64,000 nt of DNA from Geothrix sp. (GTDB lineage: Bacteria; Acidobacteriota; Holophagae; Holophagales; Holophagaceae), in the NCBI RefSeq assembly GCF_030219325.1, contig NZ_CP126625.1, positions 1,600,857 to 1,664,856 of the forward strand, given 5' to 3'. The translations under genes and the position numbers were made by a program. The first letter of the stretch is position 1, and every line of letters starts with the position of its first letter. The notes beneath the pieces were generated by a model that was not told where the DNA came from, did no database searches, and worked only from the letters and a program-made list of their open reading frames with translations. Below, piece after piece: positions 50,367 to 57,339 of this stretch.

Positions 50367-50440
50367 AACCGCAGATGGCGCAGATGCTGACGCGCCAACC
50401 TTGATTCCTTTCATCTGCGAAATCTGCGCCATCTGCGGTT
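50367..50440. repeat. Palindromic repeat, GCAGATG type, copy B (hemL-hemE gap)
   Basis: Arms AACCGCAGATGGCGCAGAT (50367-50385) and its exact complement (50422-50440) pair over 19 bases. It starts directly after the hemL stop codon and ends 17 bases before the hemE start. It shares its right half (CATCTGCGAAATC, ATCTGCGGTTAA) with copy A, so both derive from one family. Confidence 0.85.
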
Positions 50441-50457
50441 AAAGATCTGGAGTTCCC

Positions 50458-51444
50458 ATGCAGCCCCTTCTTCATGTGCTCAACGGCAACACCCTCGACA
50501 AGCCCCCGGTCTGGTTCATGCGCCAGGCGGGGCGCTTCCTGCCGGAGTACCGCGAGGTGCGGGCCAAGGTCACCTTCGAGCAGCTGCTCAACGACTCAGA
50601 CCTGGCGGCGGAAGTGACGCTGCAGCCCATCCGCCGCTTTCCGCAGATCGACGGCGCCATCATCTTCAGCGACATCCTCGTGATCCTGGATGCGCTGGGT
50701 TGCGAAGTCACCATTCCCGAAGGCGGGCCCCGCATCGGCAAGACGCTGGACCAGATCGACATCAACCGGCCCCTCGACGAGAAGGTCTTCGAGCCGGTCT
50801 GCAACGCCATCCGCAAGGTGAAGGCGGCTCTGCCGCCCAAGGTGACCATGCTGGGCTTCGCGGGCGCGCCCTGGACCCTTCTGGCCTACGGCATCGAAGG
50901 GAAGGGCAGCAAGAGCTGGGCGAAGGCGAAGGCCTTCATCCACCAGAATCCCGTACTGGCCCAGAAGTGGATGGACAAGCTGGCGGACGCCGCCGCCCGC
51001 CTGCTGAATCTGCACATCGAGGCCGGTGCCCAGGGCGTGCAGCTCTTCGACACCTGGGCGGGCGAATTGGATGCGGACGACTACGCGACCTTCGCGCTGC
51101 CCTCCGTGAAGCGCACCCTGTCTCAGGTGACCGCGGCACCGACCCTCTTCTTCGCCCGCACAGGCTACCTGCCGGATTCCTTGAACGATCTGCCCTGCAA
51201 GGGGCTGGCGGTGCCCTGGCAGGTGCCCATCTCCGAGGCCCGGCGCCGCTTTCCCAAGATGGTGCTCCAGGGCAACCTCGATCCCGTCGCATTGTTGGCC
51301 GGCAAGGAAACCGCCACCCGGAAGGCCCGCGCCATCGTGGACGCCATGAAGGGGCACCCCCACGTCTTCAACCTCGGCCACGGCCTGACGCCCGAAACCG
51401 ACCCCGCCGTGGTGGGGGCTGTGCTTGATGAGGTGAAGGCATGA
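50458..51444 (+). CDS. hemE: Uroporphyrinogen decarboxylase
   Basis: A 328-residue enzyme that decarboxylates the four acetate side chains of uroporphyrinogen III to give coproporphyrinogen III. The N-terminal PPVWFMRQAGRFLPEYR is the signature, with the conserved Arg residues; IIFSDILVILDALG contains the key Asp. GFAGAPWTLLAYGIEG and LQGNLDPVALL, plus HVFNLGHGLTPETDP, are other invariant blocks. A GGAG lies before the ATG at 50458. It overlaps hemN by 4 bases. Confidence 0.97.
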   Translation: MQPLLHVLNGNTLDKPPVWFMRQAGRFLPEYREVRAKVTFEQLLNDSDLAAEVTLQPIRRFPQIDGAIIFSDILVILDALGCEVTIPEGGPRIGKTLDQIDINRPLDEKVFEPVCNAIRKVKAALPPKVTMLGFAGAPWTLLAYGIEGKGSKSWAKAKAFIHQNPVLAQKWMDKLADAAARLLNLHIEAGAQGVQLFDTWAGELDADDYATFALPSVKRTLSQVTAAPTLFFARTGYLPDSLNDLPCKGLAVPWQVPISEARRRFPKMVLQGNLDPVALLAGKETATRKARAIVDAMKGHPHVFNLGHGLTPETDPAVVGAVLDEVKA

Positions 51445-52811
51445 ACCAGCTCGCCGATCTCATCCGCCGCTATGACCGGCCCGGGCCCCGCTACACGGGC
51501 TACCCCATGCCGCCGGCCTGGAGCGACGACTTCCCGGAGCCCGAGATCCTCGCGGCCCTGGATCGTGCCGACGCCCGCAAGGACGAGGCCCTGTCGCTCT
51601 ACCTGCACATCCCCTTCTGCCCCCGGCGCTGCGCCTATTGCGGCTGCAACGTGGTGGTGAGCCCCCAGTACGACCCCGTGGAGGCCTACCTCGAGGCCGT
51701 CACCAAGGAACTCGATCTGGTCTGCTCCCACCTGAAGGACCGCCGCAAGGCCCTGCAGCTGCACTGGGGCGGCGGCACGCCCACCTACCTGAACGCGGCC
51801 GATCTCAAGCGCACCTTCCAGCTCTTCAAGGACCGCTTCGAGTTCCTGCCGGGCGCGGAGATCGCCATCGAGGTGGATCCCACGTATCTGGAACCGGATC
51901 AGCTGCCCGCGCTGCGCGAGCTGGGCTTCAACCGCGTCTCCTTCGGCGTGCAGGACCTGGACGAGAACGTGCAGGCCCTCATCACCCGGGGCCAGACCTG
52001 GGAGCACACCCTCACGGCCATGCGCCAGTGCCGGGAGCTGGGCTTCGAGGGCGTGAACCTGGACCTGGTCTACGGCCTGCCGGGCCAGACCATGGACACC
52101 TTCCGCCGCACGCTGGAATCCACCCTGGAGCTGTCGCCGGACCGCATGGCCATCTACGGCTTCGCCTACCTGCCCAGCATCATGCCCTTCCAGCGCAGCA
52201 TCCCCGCCGAGACCCTGCCCTCGCCGGAGTTACGGCTGGACCTGCTGCTCATGGCCTCCGACATCCTCGAGAAATCCGGCTACGTGCCCATCGGCATGGA
52301 TCACTTCGCCCATCCCGATGACCCCATGGCCAAGGCCGTGCAGGAGGGGAAGCTCATCCGCAACTTCATGGGCTACGCCGTGAAGGCGGGCTCGGACCTG
52401 CTGGGCTTCGGCCCCAGCGCCATCTCCAACGTGGCGGGTGTCTACGCCCAGAACGAGAAGATCCTCTCCAAGTGGGAACACAGCATCCGGGATGGCCATC
52501 TGGCCATCCACAAGGGGCACCGCCTCTCAGAGGACGACGAGCTGCGCCGCTGGGTGATCCATCACCTCATGGGGCACTTCGAGCTGCGCTGGTCGGAGCT
52601 GCAGGAGAAGTTCGGCGTGGACGGGCCCGTCCTCTTCGCGGATGCGGTCGTGCAGCTGCTGGAGGAAGTCCCCCAGGGCACCGTGGAGGTGCGCCCCGAG
52701 GGCATCTTCATCACCCACCTGGGCCGGCGCTTCGTGCGCAACCTGGTGCAGCCCTTCGACGCCTACCTGGCCAAGCTCAGCGCCAAGACGCCTTTTTCCA
52801 GGACCGTATAA
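51441..52811 (+). CDS. hemN: Oxygen-independent coproporphyrinogen III dehydrogenase
   Basis: A 456-residue radical SAM enzyme. The motif LYLHIPFCPRRCAYCGCN carries the CxxxCxxC cluster-binding cysteines plus the extra Cys-Asn that marks true HemN rather than HemW. RYTGYPMPP at the start, HWGGGTPTYL, and DLVYGLPGQTMDTFRRTLE fit well. It converts coproporphyrinogen III to protoporphyrinogen IX without oxygen, which suits an anaerobic or microaerobic organism. No protoporphyrinogen oxidase or ferrochelatase gene follows in this window. Confidence 0.95.
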   Translation: MNQLADLIRRYDRPGPRYTGYPMPPAWSDDFPEPEILAALDRADARKDEALSLYLHIPFCPRRCAYCGCNVVVSPQYDPVEAYLEAVTKELDLVCSHLKDRRKALQLHWGGGTPTYLNAADLKRTFQLFKDRFEFLPGAEIAIEVDPTYLEPDQLPALRELGFNRVSFGVQDLDENVQALITRGQTWEHTLTAMRQCRELGFEGVNLDLVYGLPGQTMDTFRRTLESTLELSPDRMAIYGFAYLPSIMPFQRSIPAETLPSPELRLDLLLMASDILEKSGYVPIGMDHFAHPDDPMAKAVQEGKLIRNFMGYAVKAGSDLLGFGPSAISNVAGVYAQNEKILSKWEHSIRDGHLAIHKGHRLSEDDELRRWVIHHLMGHFELRWSELQEKFGVDGPVLFADAVVQLLEEVPQGTVEVRPEGIFITHLGRRFVRNLVQPFDAYLAKLSAKTPFSRTV

Positions 52812-52819
52812 GCCGGTCC
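52801..52819 (+). terminator. Weak hairpin at the end of the hem operon
   Basis: GGACCG (52801-52806) and CGGTCC (52814-52819) form a 6-bp stem around the hemN stop codon. It lacks a T run, so it is at most a weak terminator or a message 3' end stabiliser. Confidence 0.35.
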
Positions 52820-52820
52820 A

Positions 52821-52848
52821 TTGAATAGCTGACCCAAAGGCCTACATT
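52821..52848 (+). promoter_or_regulatory. Predicted sigma70-type promoter for the exported phosphatase gene
   Basis: TTGAAT (52821-52826) and TACATT (52843-52848) each match four of six consensus positions and are 16 bases apart. Transcription would start near 52855, leaving a leader of about 100 bases before the ATG at 52954. Confidence 0.5.
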
Positions 52849-52854
52849 GGAGGT

Positions 52855-52953
52855 GTGGAGACCCGCCCGTTGGGACCAGGGCTCCCAGCTGCGGCCCCAT
52901 CGGTGGTCTCCGCGAACCAGCCTGGCGAGCCAGGCGATGTCGCGGAGGGTTCC
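52855..52953 (+). promoter_or_regulatory. Structured 5' leader that may sequester the ribosome binding site
   Basis: CTCCGCGA (52908-52915) pairs exactly with TCGCGGAG (52940-52947), whose GGAG is the ribosome site. Between them GCCTGG (52920-52925) pairs with CCAGGC (52930-52935) around CGAG. The first arm is part of GGTCTCC (52905-52911), which could instead pair with GGAGACC (52857-52863) at the very 5' end. TGGGA (52871-52875) and TCCCA (52883-52887) add another stem. The two states are mutually exclusive, as in a translational switch. Confidence 0.55.
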
Positions 52954-53460
52954 ATGTCTCGGACTCTGTTCCTCCTGCTTCCGGCCCTGGTGCTCACGGC
53001 CCAGGATTCGGCCGTCCCGGGCGCCACGGAGGTGCGCCCCGGGGTCTTTGTGCTGCGCGGCGCCCCTGACAGTCAGACCTGTGCAGCCATCAAGAAACAG
53101 CACATCACGCACGTGATCGACCTGCGCCGGGACGGGGAAACCAACCTGAACTGCGAATCGGAGTCGGTCCGCATGCAGGAGCTGGGCGTGCAGTACGTGC
53201 GGTACGCCATCGGGAAGGCACCGCCGGCAGGAGACTTCGACTTCCTGCGGACCCTCCTCCGGGATCTGCCTCGGGGGGCCAAGGTGCTGCTCCACTGCAG
53301 CAACGGCAACCGGGCCGCGGCCGCGATCTGCCCCTGGCTGGTCCTCGACAAGGGCATGCCCGTGGAAGAGGCGCTGCGGATCGCGAAACTCGCGGGCCTG
53401 CAACTGCCCGAGACCGAGGCGGCCGTGCGTGGCTACATCGGGAGCAGGGCGAAGGCCTAG
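52954..53460 (+). CDS. Exported dual-specificity / tyrosine-phosphatase-like protein (HCX5R)
   Basis: A 168-residue protein with a signal peptide (MSRTLFLLLPALVLTAQ). The P-loop is LLHCSNGNRAAA, with nucleophile Cys115 and Arg121, and the general-acid region may be in the YVRYAIGKAPPAGDFDF loop. THVIDLRRDGETN is the usual DSP strand-loop. It resembles small bacterial phosphatases of the DUF442/BLH group. Being exported, it may act on periplasmic phosphate esters. Its stop overlaps by 4 bases that of the convergent membrane-protein gene of the NosL-type operon. The leader looks regulatory. Confidence 0.75.
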   Translation: MSRTLFLLLPALVLTAQDSAVPGATEVRPGVFVLRGAPDSQTCAAIKKQHITHVIDLRRDGETNLNCESESVRMQELGVQYVRYAIGKAPPAGDFDFLRTLLRDLPRGAKVLLHCSNGNRAAAAICPWLVLDKGMPVEEALRIAKLAGLQLPETEAAVRGYIGSRAKA

Positions 53461-54449
53461 AGTTTCAAGGGGGACAGGACCATCCAGACCCCCACGACCA
53501 GTGTGAAGGCCAGGGCCAGGACCAGGCTCATCCACACAAGGCGGGCCTGGATCCCCGGCAGGCTCGAGGCGAGGCTCCGGCATCGGCGGAACGGGGCGAG
53601 GGCTCCCACGCCGAGGCCGGCGATGGTGCCGCCGAGCAGCGTTCCATAGATCGGGTAGCCCACGAACCCGTATTCCCGCTGGAGCAGGCAGAAGGGGCAG
53701 TGGTGGGTCGGCAGCTCGTAGATGTAGAGGCAGAAGAAGGAGAGCAGGGCGGCCACCGCCACACCGAGGAAGGCGAGGCTGAACAGGGAGAAGGCGGCCG
53801 CGCCTCGCCTCGTGCGCAGGAAGGCCCCCCCGCCCGCCAGCAGGGCCGCGAAGGTGGCCCAGAAGACCGGCCGCATGAGGCCGGGAGACAGGCTCGCCAG
53901 CTCGGAGGCGAAGCCCTGGCGCCCCTGGCCGAAGAGGCTCCCGCAGCACGAGGTCATCACATCGGCTTTCAGGCCCAGGAGGTAGCTGGTCTGGAGCCAG
54001 GTCTCCGCCAGGACCAGCGGCACGATGACCAGGAGCAGCGCGTACTTGGGGCGGATGAGGGGATAGTCGTGCCCCTGGGTGTCCGCCCGCTGGAGGATCA
54101 GCCAGACCCCGGCGACCAGGCAGGTGGCGATCTTCACCAGAAGGGTCGGATAGCCGTAGCCGTTCACCGCCAGGGAACCGGCCGCGCACATGGCCCCCAC
54201 GAACTGGGTATGCAGGCCGTCCGCCGTGTAGATGAAGAGGAAGAGCGAGAGGATCTGGATCGCGAGGGCGGTGGTGACCAGGGTCGAGACCAGGTAGGTC
54301 CTGCGTTCCAGGTCGAGCTGACCCTCGCTGCCGCTCTGCAGGTCCCACCCGCGGAGGATCCGCAGGCCCTGCCAGCCTGCGGCCACGAGCAGCAGGCTGA
54401 CCATGCCCGAGGCGAGCAGGAGCGCGAGGATGCCCGGGTGCTGGATCAT
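53457..54449 (-). CDS. Polytopic membrane protein with CC and HHCPFC motifs, NosL-cluster associated
   Basis: A 330-residue protein with about nine hydrophobic helices. Cysteines stand out: Cys88, a Cys168-Cys169 pair in MTSCCGSLFG, and Cys251 and Cys254 in THHCPFCLLQREYGF. The CPFC pair next to two histidines suggests thiol redox chemistry or metal binding near the membrane surface. It is the last gene of a minus-strand operon and its start overlaps the ABC ATPase stop by 4 bases. I do not recognise a named family. It could be a redox partner or metal-handling component for the transporter. Confidence 0.6.
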   Translation of the reverse strand: MIQHPGILALLLASGMVSLLLVAAGWQGLRILRGWDLQSGSEGQLDLERRTYLVSTLVTTALAIQILSLFLFIYTADGLHTQFVGAMCAAGSLAVNGYGYPTLLVKIATCLVAGVWLILQRADTQGHDYPLIRPKYALLLVIVPLVLAETWLQTSYLLGLKADVMTSCCGSLFGQGRQGFASELASLSPGLMRPVFWATFAALLAGGGAFLRTRRGAAAFSLFSLAFLGVAVAALLSFFCLYIYELPTHHCPFCLLQREYGFVGYPIYGTLLGGTIAGLGVGALAPFRRCRSLASSLPGIQARLVWMSLVLALAFTLVVGVWMVLSPLKL

Positions 54450-55165
54450 GCGCGGGCCACGATCCGCCCATCGCGCATCTCCACCACGCGGTCCGCCAGG
54501 GGGGAGTCGTACACGATCGGATCGTGGCTGGTGATGAGGAGGGTCTTGCCCGCGGCCTTGAACTGGCCCATGAGGGCCATGAAGTCCTCCGAGAGGCGGG
54601 AGTCGAGGTGGGCGGTGGGTTCGTCGGCGATGATCACGAGGGGATCGTTGATGAGGGCCCGGGCGATGGCCACGCGCTGGGCCTCGCCTCCGGAGAGACG
54701 ATCGACGGAGGCGCGCAGGTGCCGGGCCAGTCCCAGGCCCTCCAGCCGCTGGATGGCGCGGGCCTCCAGCTGGTCGTGGTCACCACCCGCGGGATAGGTC
54801 GGGAGCAGGACGTTCTCGAGCACGGAGATGCCGCGGATCAGGTTGAACTGCTGGAAGATGAACCCGAAGGTCCGCCGGCGGATGGCCGTGAGGAAGCGCT
54901 CGGGAAGGCTGGTGATCTCGAGGGAGTCTCCTTCGGAGTGGCCGGGCAGCGTCCCGGCCGGAAGACCATGGAGGTGGATGCGTCCGGAAGTGGGGCGGGC
55001 CATGCAGCCGATCAGGGTCAGGAGGGTCGTCTTGCCGGACCCGCTGGGGCCCTTGAGCACGGTGAGCCCACCCCCGGAGATGGTGAGGCTGACGTCGTCC
55101 ACCGCGGTGAACGGCGTGGCCAATCCGGCCGCGTAGGTCTTGGTGACGCCCGACAGCTCGATCAT
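54446..55165 (-). CDS. ABC transporter ATP-binding protein (MacB/LolD type)
   Basis: A 239-residue ATPase. Walker A is GPSGSGKTTLL, the Q-loop is FQQFNLIRG, the signature is LSGGEAQRVAIARAL, Walker B is LVIIADEPTAHLD, and the H-loop is in LLITSHDP. The pattern is of the LolD/MacB/FtsE group, which act with FtsX-like permeases. Its start shares a base with the stop of the permease gene and its stop overlaps the next gene, so all are translated together. Substrate is unknown; NosF-like or mechanotransmission roles are possible. Confidence 0.9.
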   Translation of the reverse strand: MIELSGVTKTYAAGLATPFTAVDDVSLTISGGGLTVLKGPSGSGKTTLLTLIGCMARPTSGRIHLHGLPAGTLPGHSEGDSLEITSLPERFLTAIRRRTFGFIFQQFNLIRGISVLENVLLPTYPAGGDHDQLEARAIQRLEGLGLARHLRASVDRLSGGEAQRVAIARALINDPLVIIADEPTAHLDSRLSEDFMALMGQFKAAGKTLLITSHDPIVYDSPLADRVVEMRDGRIVARA

Positions 55166-56301
55166 CAGGACCTCATCGCCGCGTCCGGGTCCACCGTGGC
55201 GGCCCGCCAGATGGGCACCAGGGTGGCCGCGGTGTAGGGCAGCACGGTGAGGAAGAACAGGACCGTGAGCTGGTAGGCGTCGAGGGCGGGCAGCAGCCGG
55301 TAGCGCGGGAAGAGCACGGACCAGCCCTTCAGCGCGTGCTCAAAGAGGGAGGCGGAGAAGAAGAAGACGTGGGCATAGCCCAGCAGGACGCCGCTCAGGA
55401 AAGCGGTCAGCGAAATCACGGCCCCCTCCCAGACCTTCAAGAGCAGCACGTCAGCGCTCTCCCAGCCGATGGATTTGAGGATGCCGATCTCCCTGCGTTC
55501 TTCGGCCGAGAGGCCCGTGGCCTTGTCCCAGGCGAAGATGATGAAAGCCAGGATCGCCGAAGCCAGCACCACGACCATGAGGCCGCCCCGCCAGTCGAAG
55601 ATGGCCTCGTAGGTCCGGAGGATCTCGGATTTCAGGATGGGTCGCGTATCGGGGAACCGCTCGACGATCTTGGCGGCGATGGTGGGCAGCTCCCGCGGAT
55701 TTCCCGCGGTGATCGCGAGGTCGGTGGCGAGGCCCTCGGGGAAGTTGAAGAGGGCCCGGACATCCCCGGGTGACATGAGGACCAGGTCCGAGGACACCAG
55801 CTCCGAGTCTTCCGGCAGGACCTTCTGGACCGCATAGAGGCTCGGCAGCCCTGCGTAGCTGCGCAGGCTGATGAGGTCGCCCTCCTTCACCCTCATGCTG
55901 CGGGCGACGCCCTGGCCGATCCACACCGCGTCGGCCGCCAGGGCCGGGTCCCCGGTGGCCATGACCGTGAGGTTCCCGCCGTAGACCGGATCATAGTAGT
56001 AGCCCCACAGCCTGGGCTGGACTTCCTCAACGCCGCGGATGGCGCGGATGGCCTCGGCCTGGATCACGGGGATGGGGTCGTGGCGGCCGGCGACCATGCG
56101 CTGCACCACCATGTCCGGTGCCTGCACCAGGAGCTCCCGCGCCTCGCGCTTGAGGGCCTGGACGAAGAAGATCAGCGAGGCGATGACGAACACGACCAGC
56201 GTGTAGACGCCAAGCAGGGCCAGATTCCGTCCCTTCCGCCGCAACAGCGAGGAGAGGGCGAAATCAAGGATGTTCCGATACCGCTGGAGAGGTGCGCGCA
56301 T
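55165..56301 (-). CDS. ABC transporter permease, FtsX/MacB type
   Basis: A 378-residue permease starting at 56301. It has one N-terminal helix (LALLGVYTLVVFVIASLIFFV), a large periplasmic domain of the MacB_PCD kind (about residues 45-235), and three C-terminal helices, LMVVVLASAILAFIIFAW, AVISLTAFLSGVLLGYAHVFF and LFFLTVLPYTAATLVPIW, the FtsX arrangement. EERREIGILKSIGW is the typical coupling loop. Its start lies inside the end of the preceding small-protein gene, so expression is coupled. It pairs with the ATPase encoded next. Confidence 0.85.
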   Translation of the reverse strand: MRAPLQRYRNILDFALSSLLRRKGRNLALLGVYTLVVFVIASLIFFVQALKREARELLVQAPDMVVQRMVAGRHDPIPVIQAEAIRAIRGVEEVQPRLWGYYYDPVYGGNLTVMATGDPALAADAVWIGQGVARSMRVKEGDLISLRSYAGLPSLYAVQKVLPEDSELVSSDLVLMSPGDVRALFNFPEGLATDLAITAGNPRELPTIAAKIVERFPDTRPILKSEILRTYEAIFDWRGGLMVVVLASAILAFIIFAWDKATGLSAEERREIGILKSIGWESADVLLLKVWEGAVISLTAFLSGVLLGYAHVFFFSASLFEHALKGWSVLFPRYRLLPALDAYQLTVLFFLTVLPYTAATLVPIWRAATVDPDAAMRS

Positions 56302-56605
56302 GGGGACTCGGGAAGGTCGGCGGAGCCACGAGGGAACCGGAGGGGAAGTGGTCCAGCCCCATGGGGTGGTCCTGGAAGGCGGCATGCCGGTCGGCCATGG
56401 CGGGATGCCGGGTATAGCGGGCTTCGGTGAAGAGGCAGAGATCCGTGAGGCCGAGGCTGCGCACCAGGACGGCGCTGGCCTGGCGCTGCCGCGCGGCGGG
56501 ACCGGCCTGGGCCTTCGCATGGAGGAGCATGCCGAGGAACAACGCCGCTTGGACGCCGATCAGGGACAGGCAAAGGGTGGATTTGCGCATGGGCGGTAGG
56601 GCCAT
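56264..56605 (-). CDS. Small membrane-anchored protein of the NosL-type cluster
   Basis: A 113-residue protein. The ATG at 56605, with GAGGG about 10 bases upstream, is preferred; an ATG at 56590 is possible. One hydrophobic helix (TLCLSLIGVQAALFLGMLL) anchors the rest in the periplasm. The middle, LTDLCLFTEARYTRHPAMADRHAAFQDHPMGLDHFPSGSLV, is rich in His, Asp and Met, could bind metal, and reads like a constrained, conserved block. The end (APPTFPSPHARTSP) is disordered and overlaps the permease start. I know no named family. Confidence 0.6.
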   Translation of the reverse strand: MALPPMRKSTLCLSLIGVQAALFLGMLLHAKAQAGPAARQRQASAVLVRSLGLTDLCLFTEARYTRHPAMADRHAAFQDHPMGLDHFPSGSLVAPPTFPSPHARTSPAVSEHP

Positions 56606-56632
56606 CGGGAACGGTCCCTCACAGGATAGCCG

Positions 56633-57124
56633 TCACTCCAGGGATTTCAGGGTGTCGGGCGTGACCTCCCGGAAGGTCAGGACCCTCACGCCGTGGTGGT
56701 CCCTGAGGAAGTCCCGCGCCGCGGACTCGGTGCCGAAGGGGACCAGTTCCCTGCCCATGGGGCCCATGACGTCACTGCCGATCACGAAGAAGGCCTGGCG
56801 CCCGTCGACGTGCTTCAGGCCGTAGTAGTCCTTCACCAGGATGAGGGTGATGTCCCCGACATTCCGCTTCGCCGCGTAGCGCTTCAGATCGAGCAGGTAG
56901 GTGAAAAGGTCCTTGGGGCCATCGAACCAGGCCTGGGCCCCATCCTTGAAGGAGATGACCGCGGCCCAGTCGGGGAAATTGGCCACATACATGCCGCAGA
57001 CGGCGCAGTTCCCCTTGGGGACCGGTCCCTTGGCTTTCTGCGTGGGCTTGGGTCCCGCCCATAGCCCCAAGGGCAGTCCGGTCAGCAGGAGGGCCAGAAG
57101 CGTGCACCTGAGTCGGATCTTCAT
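56633..57124 (-). CDS. NosL-like protein, exported
   Basis: A 163-residue protein with a signal sequence (MKIRLRCTLLALLLTGLPLGLWAG). The NosL core is clear: CAVCGMYVANFPDWAAVISFKDGAQAWFDGPKDLFTYLL, with Cys40, Cys43 and Met45, the residues that in NosL-type proteins bind Cu(I). Unlike typical NosL, no proper lipobox follows the signal, so it may be soluble or anchored by an uncleaved helix. NosL normally delivers copper to nitrous oxide reductase; no nosZ is in the window. It is the first gene of a five-gene overlapping operon. Confidence 0.85.
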   Translation of the reverse strand: MKIRLRCTLLALLLTGLPLGLWAGPKPTQKAKGPVPKGNCAVCGMYVANFPDWAAVISFKDGAQAWFDGPKDLFTYLLDLKRYAAKRNVGDITLILVKDYYGLKHVDGRQAFFVIGSDVMGPMGRELVPFGTESAARDFLRDHHGVRVLTFREVTPDTLKSLE

Positions 57125-57241
57125 GGGTTCCTTTGGGCGTTCCCATGGATTCTATCCAGCTCCGGGGGCGCAGCGGGCGTGAGACGGGAGGCAGGAGCCG
57201 GGAGGAATCCGCTCTGATCAGGGCTTTCACCTACTCGCTGC

Positions 57242-57265
57242 GAGGGGAACCCTGTATTTCCCCTC
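57242..57265. promoter_or_regulatory. Dyad element upstream of the NosL-type operon
   Basis: GAGGGGAA (57242-57249) and TTCCCCTC (57258-57265) are perfect 8-base complements separated by 8 bases. On the minus strand TTGACT (57283-57278), a good -35 box, lies just upstream, so the dyad would cover the -10 region of the NosL-type operon. It suits an operator for a dimeric regulator, perhaps the NarL-type regulator encoded next door. Confidence 0.5.
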
Positions 57266-57339
57266 CTGAAAGACCCTAGTCAAGACCTGCCCATCATCGT
57301 TAGGCTGTGACCTCAAGCTCACTCGGACCGAGGAAGACC

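Noticed and set aside
53457-57124. Standard nos operon for N2O reduction
   Set aside because: Only a NosL-like protein is shared; nosZ, nosR, nosD, nosF and nosY-type genes are not seen and the permease is of FtsX/MacB type.
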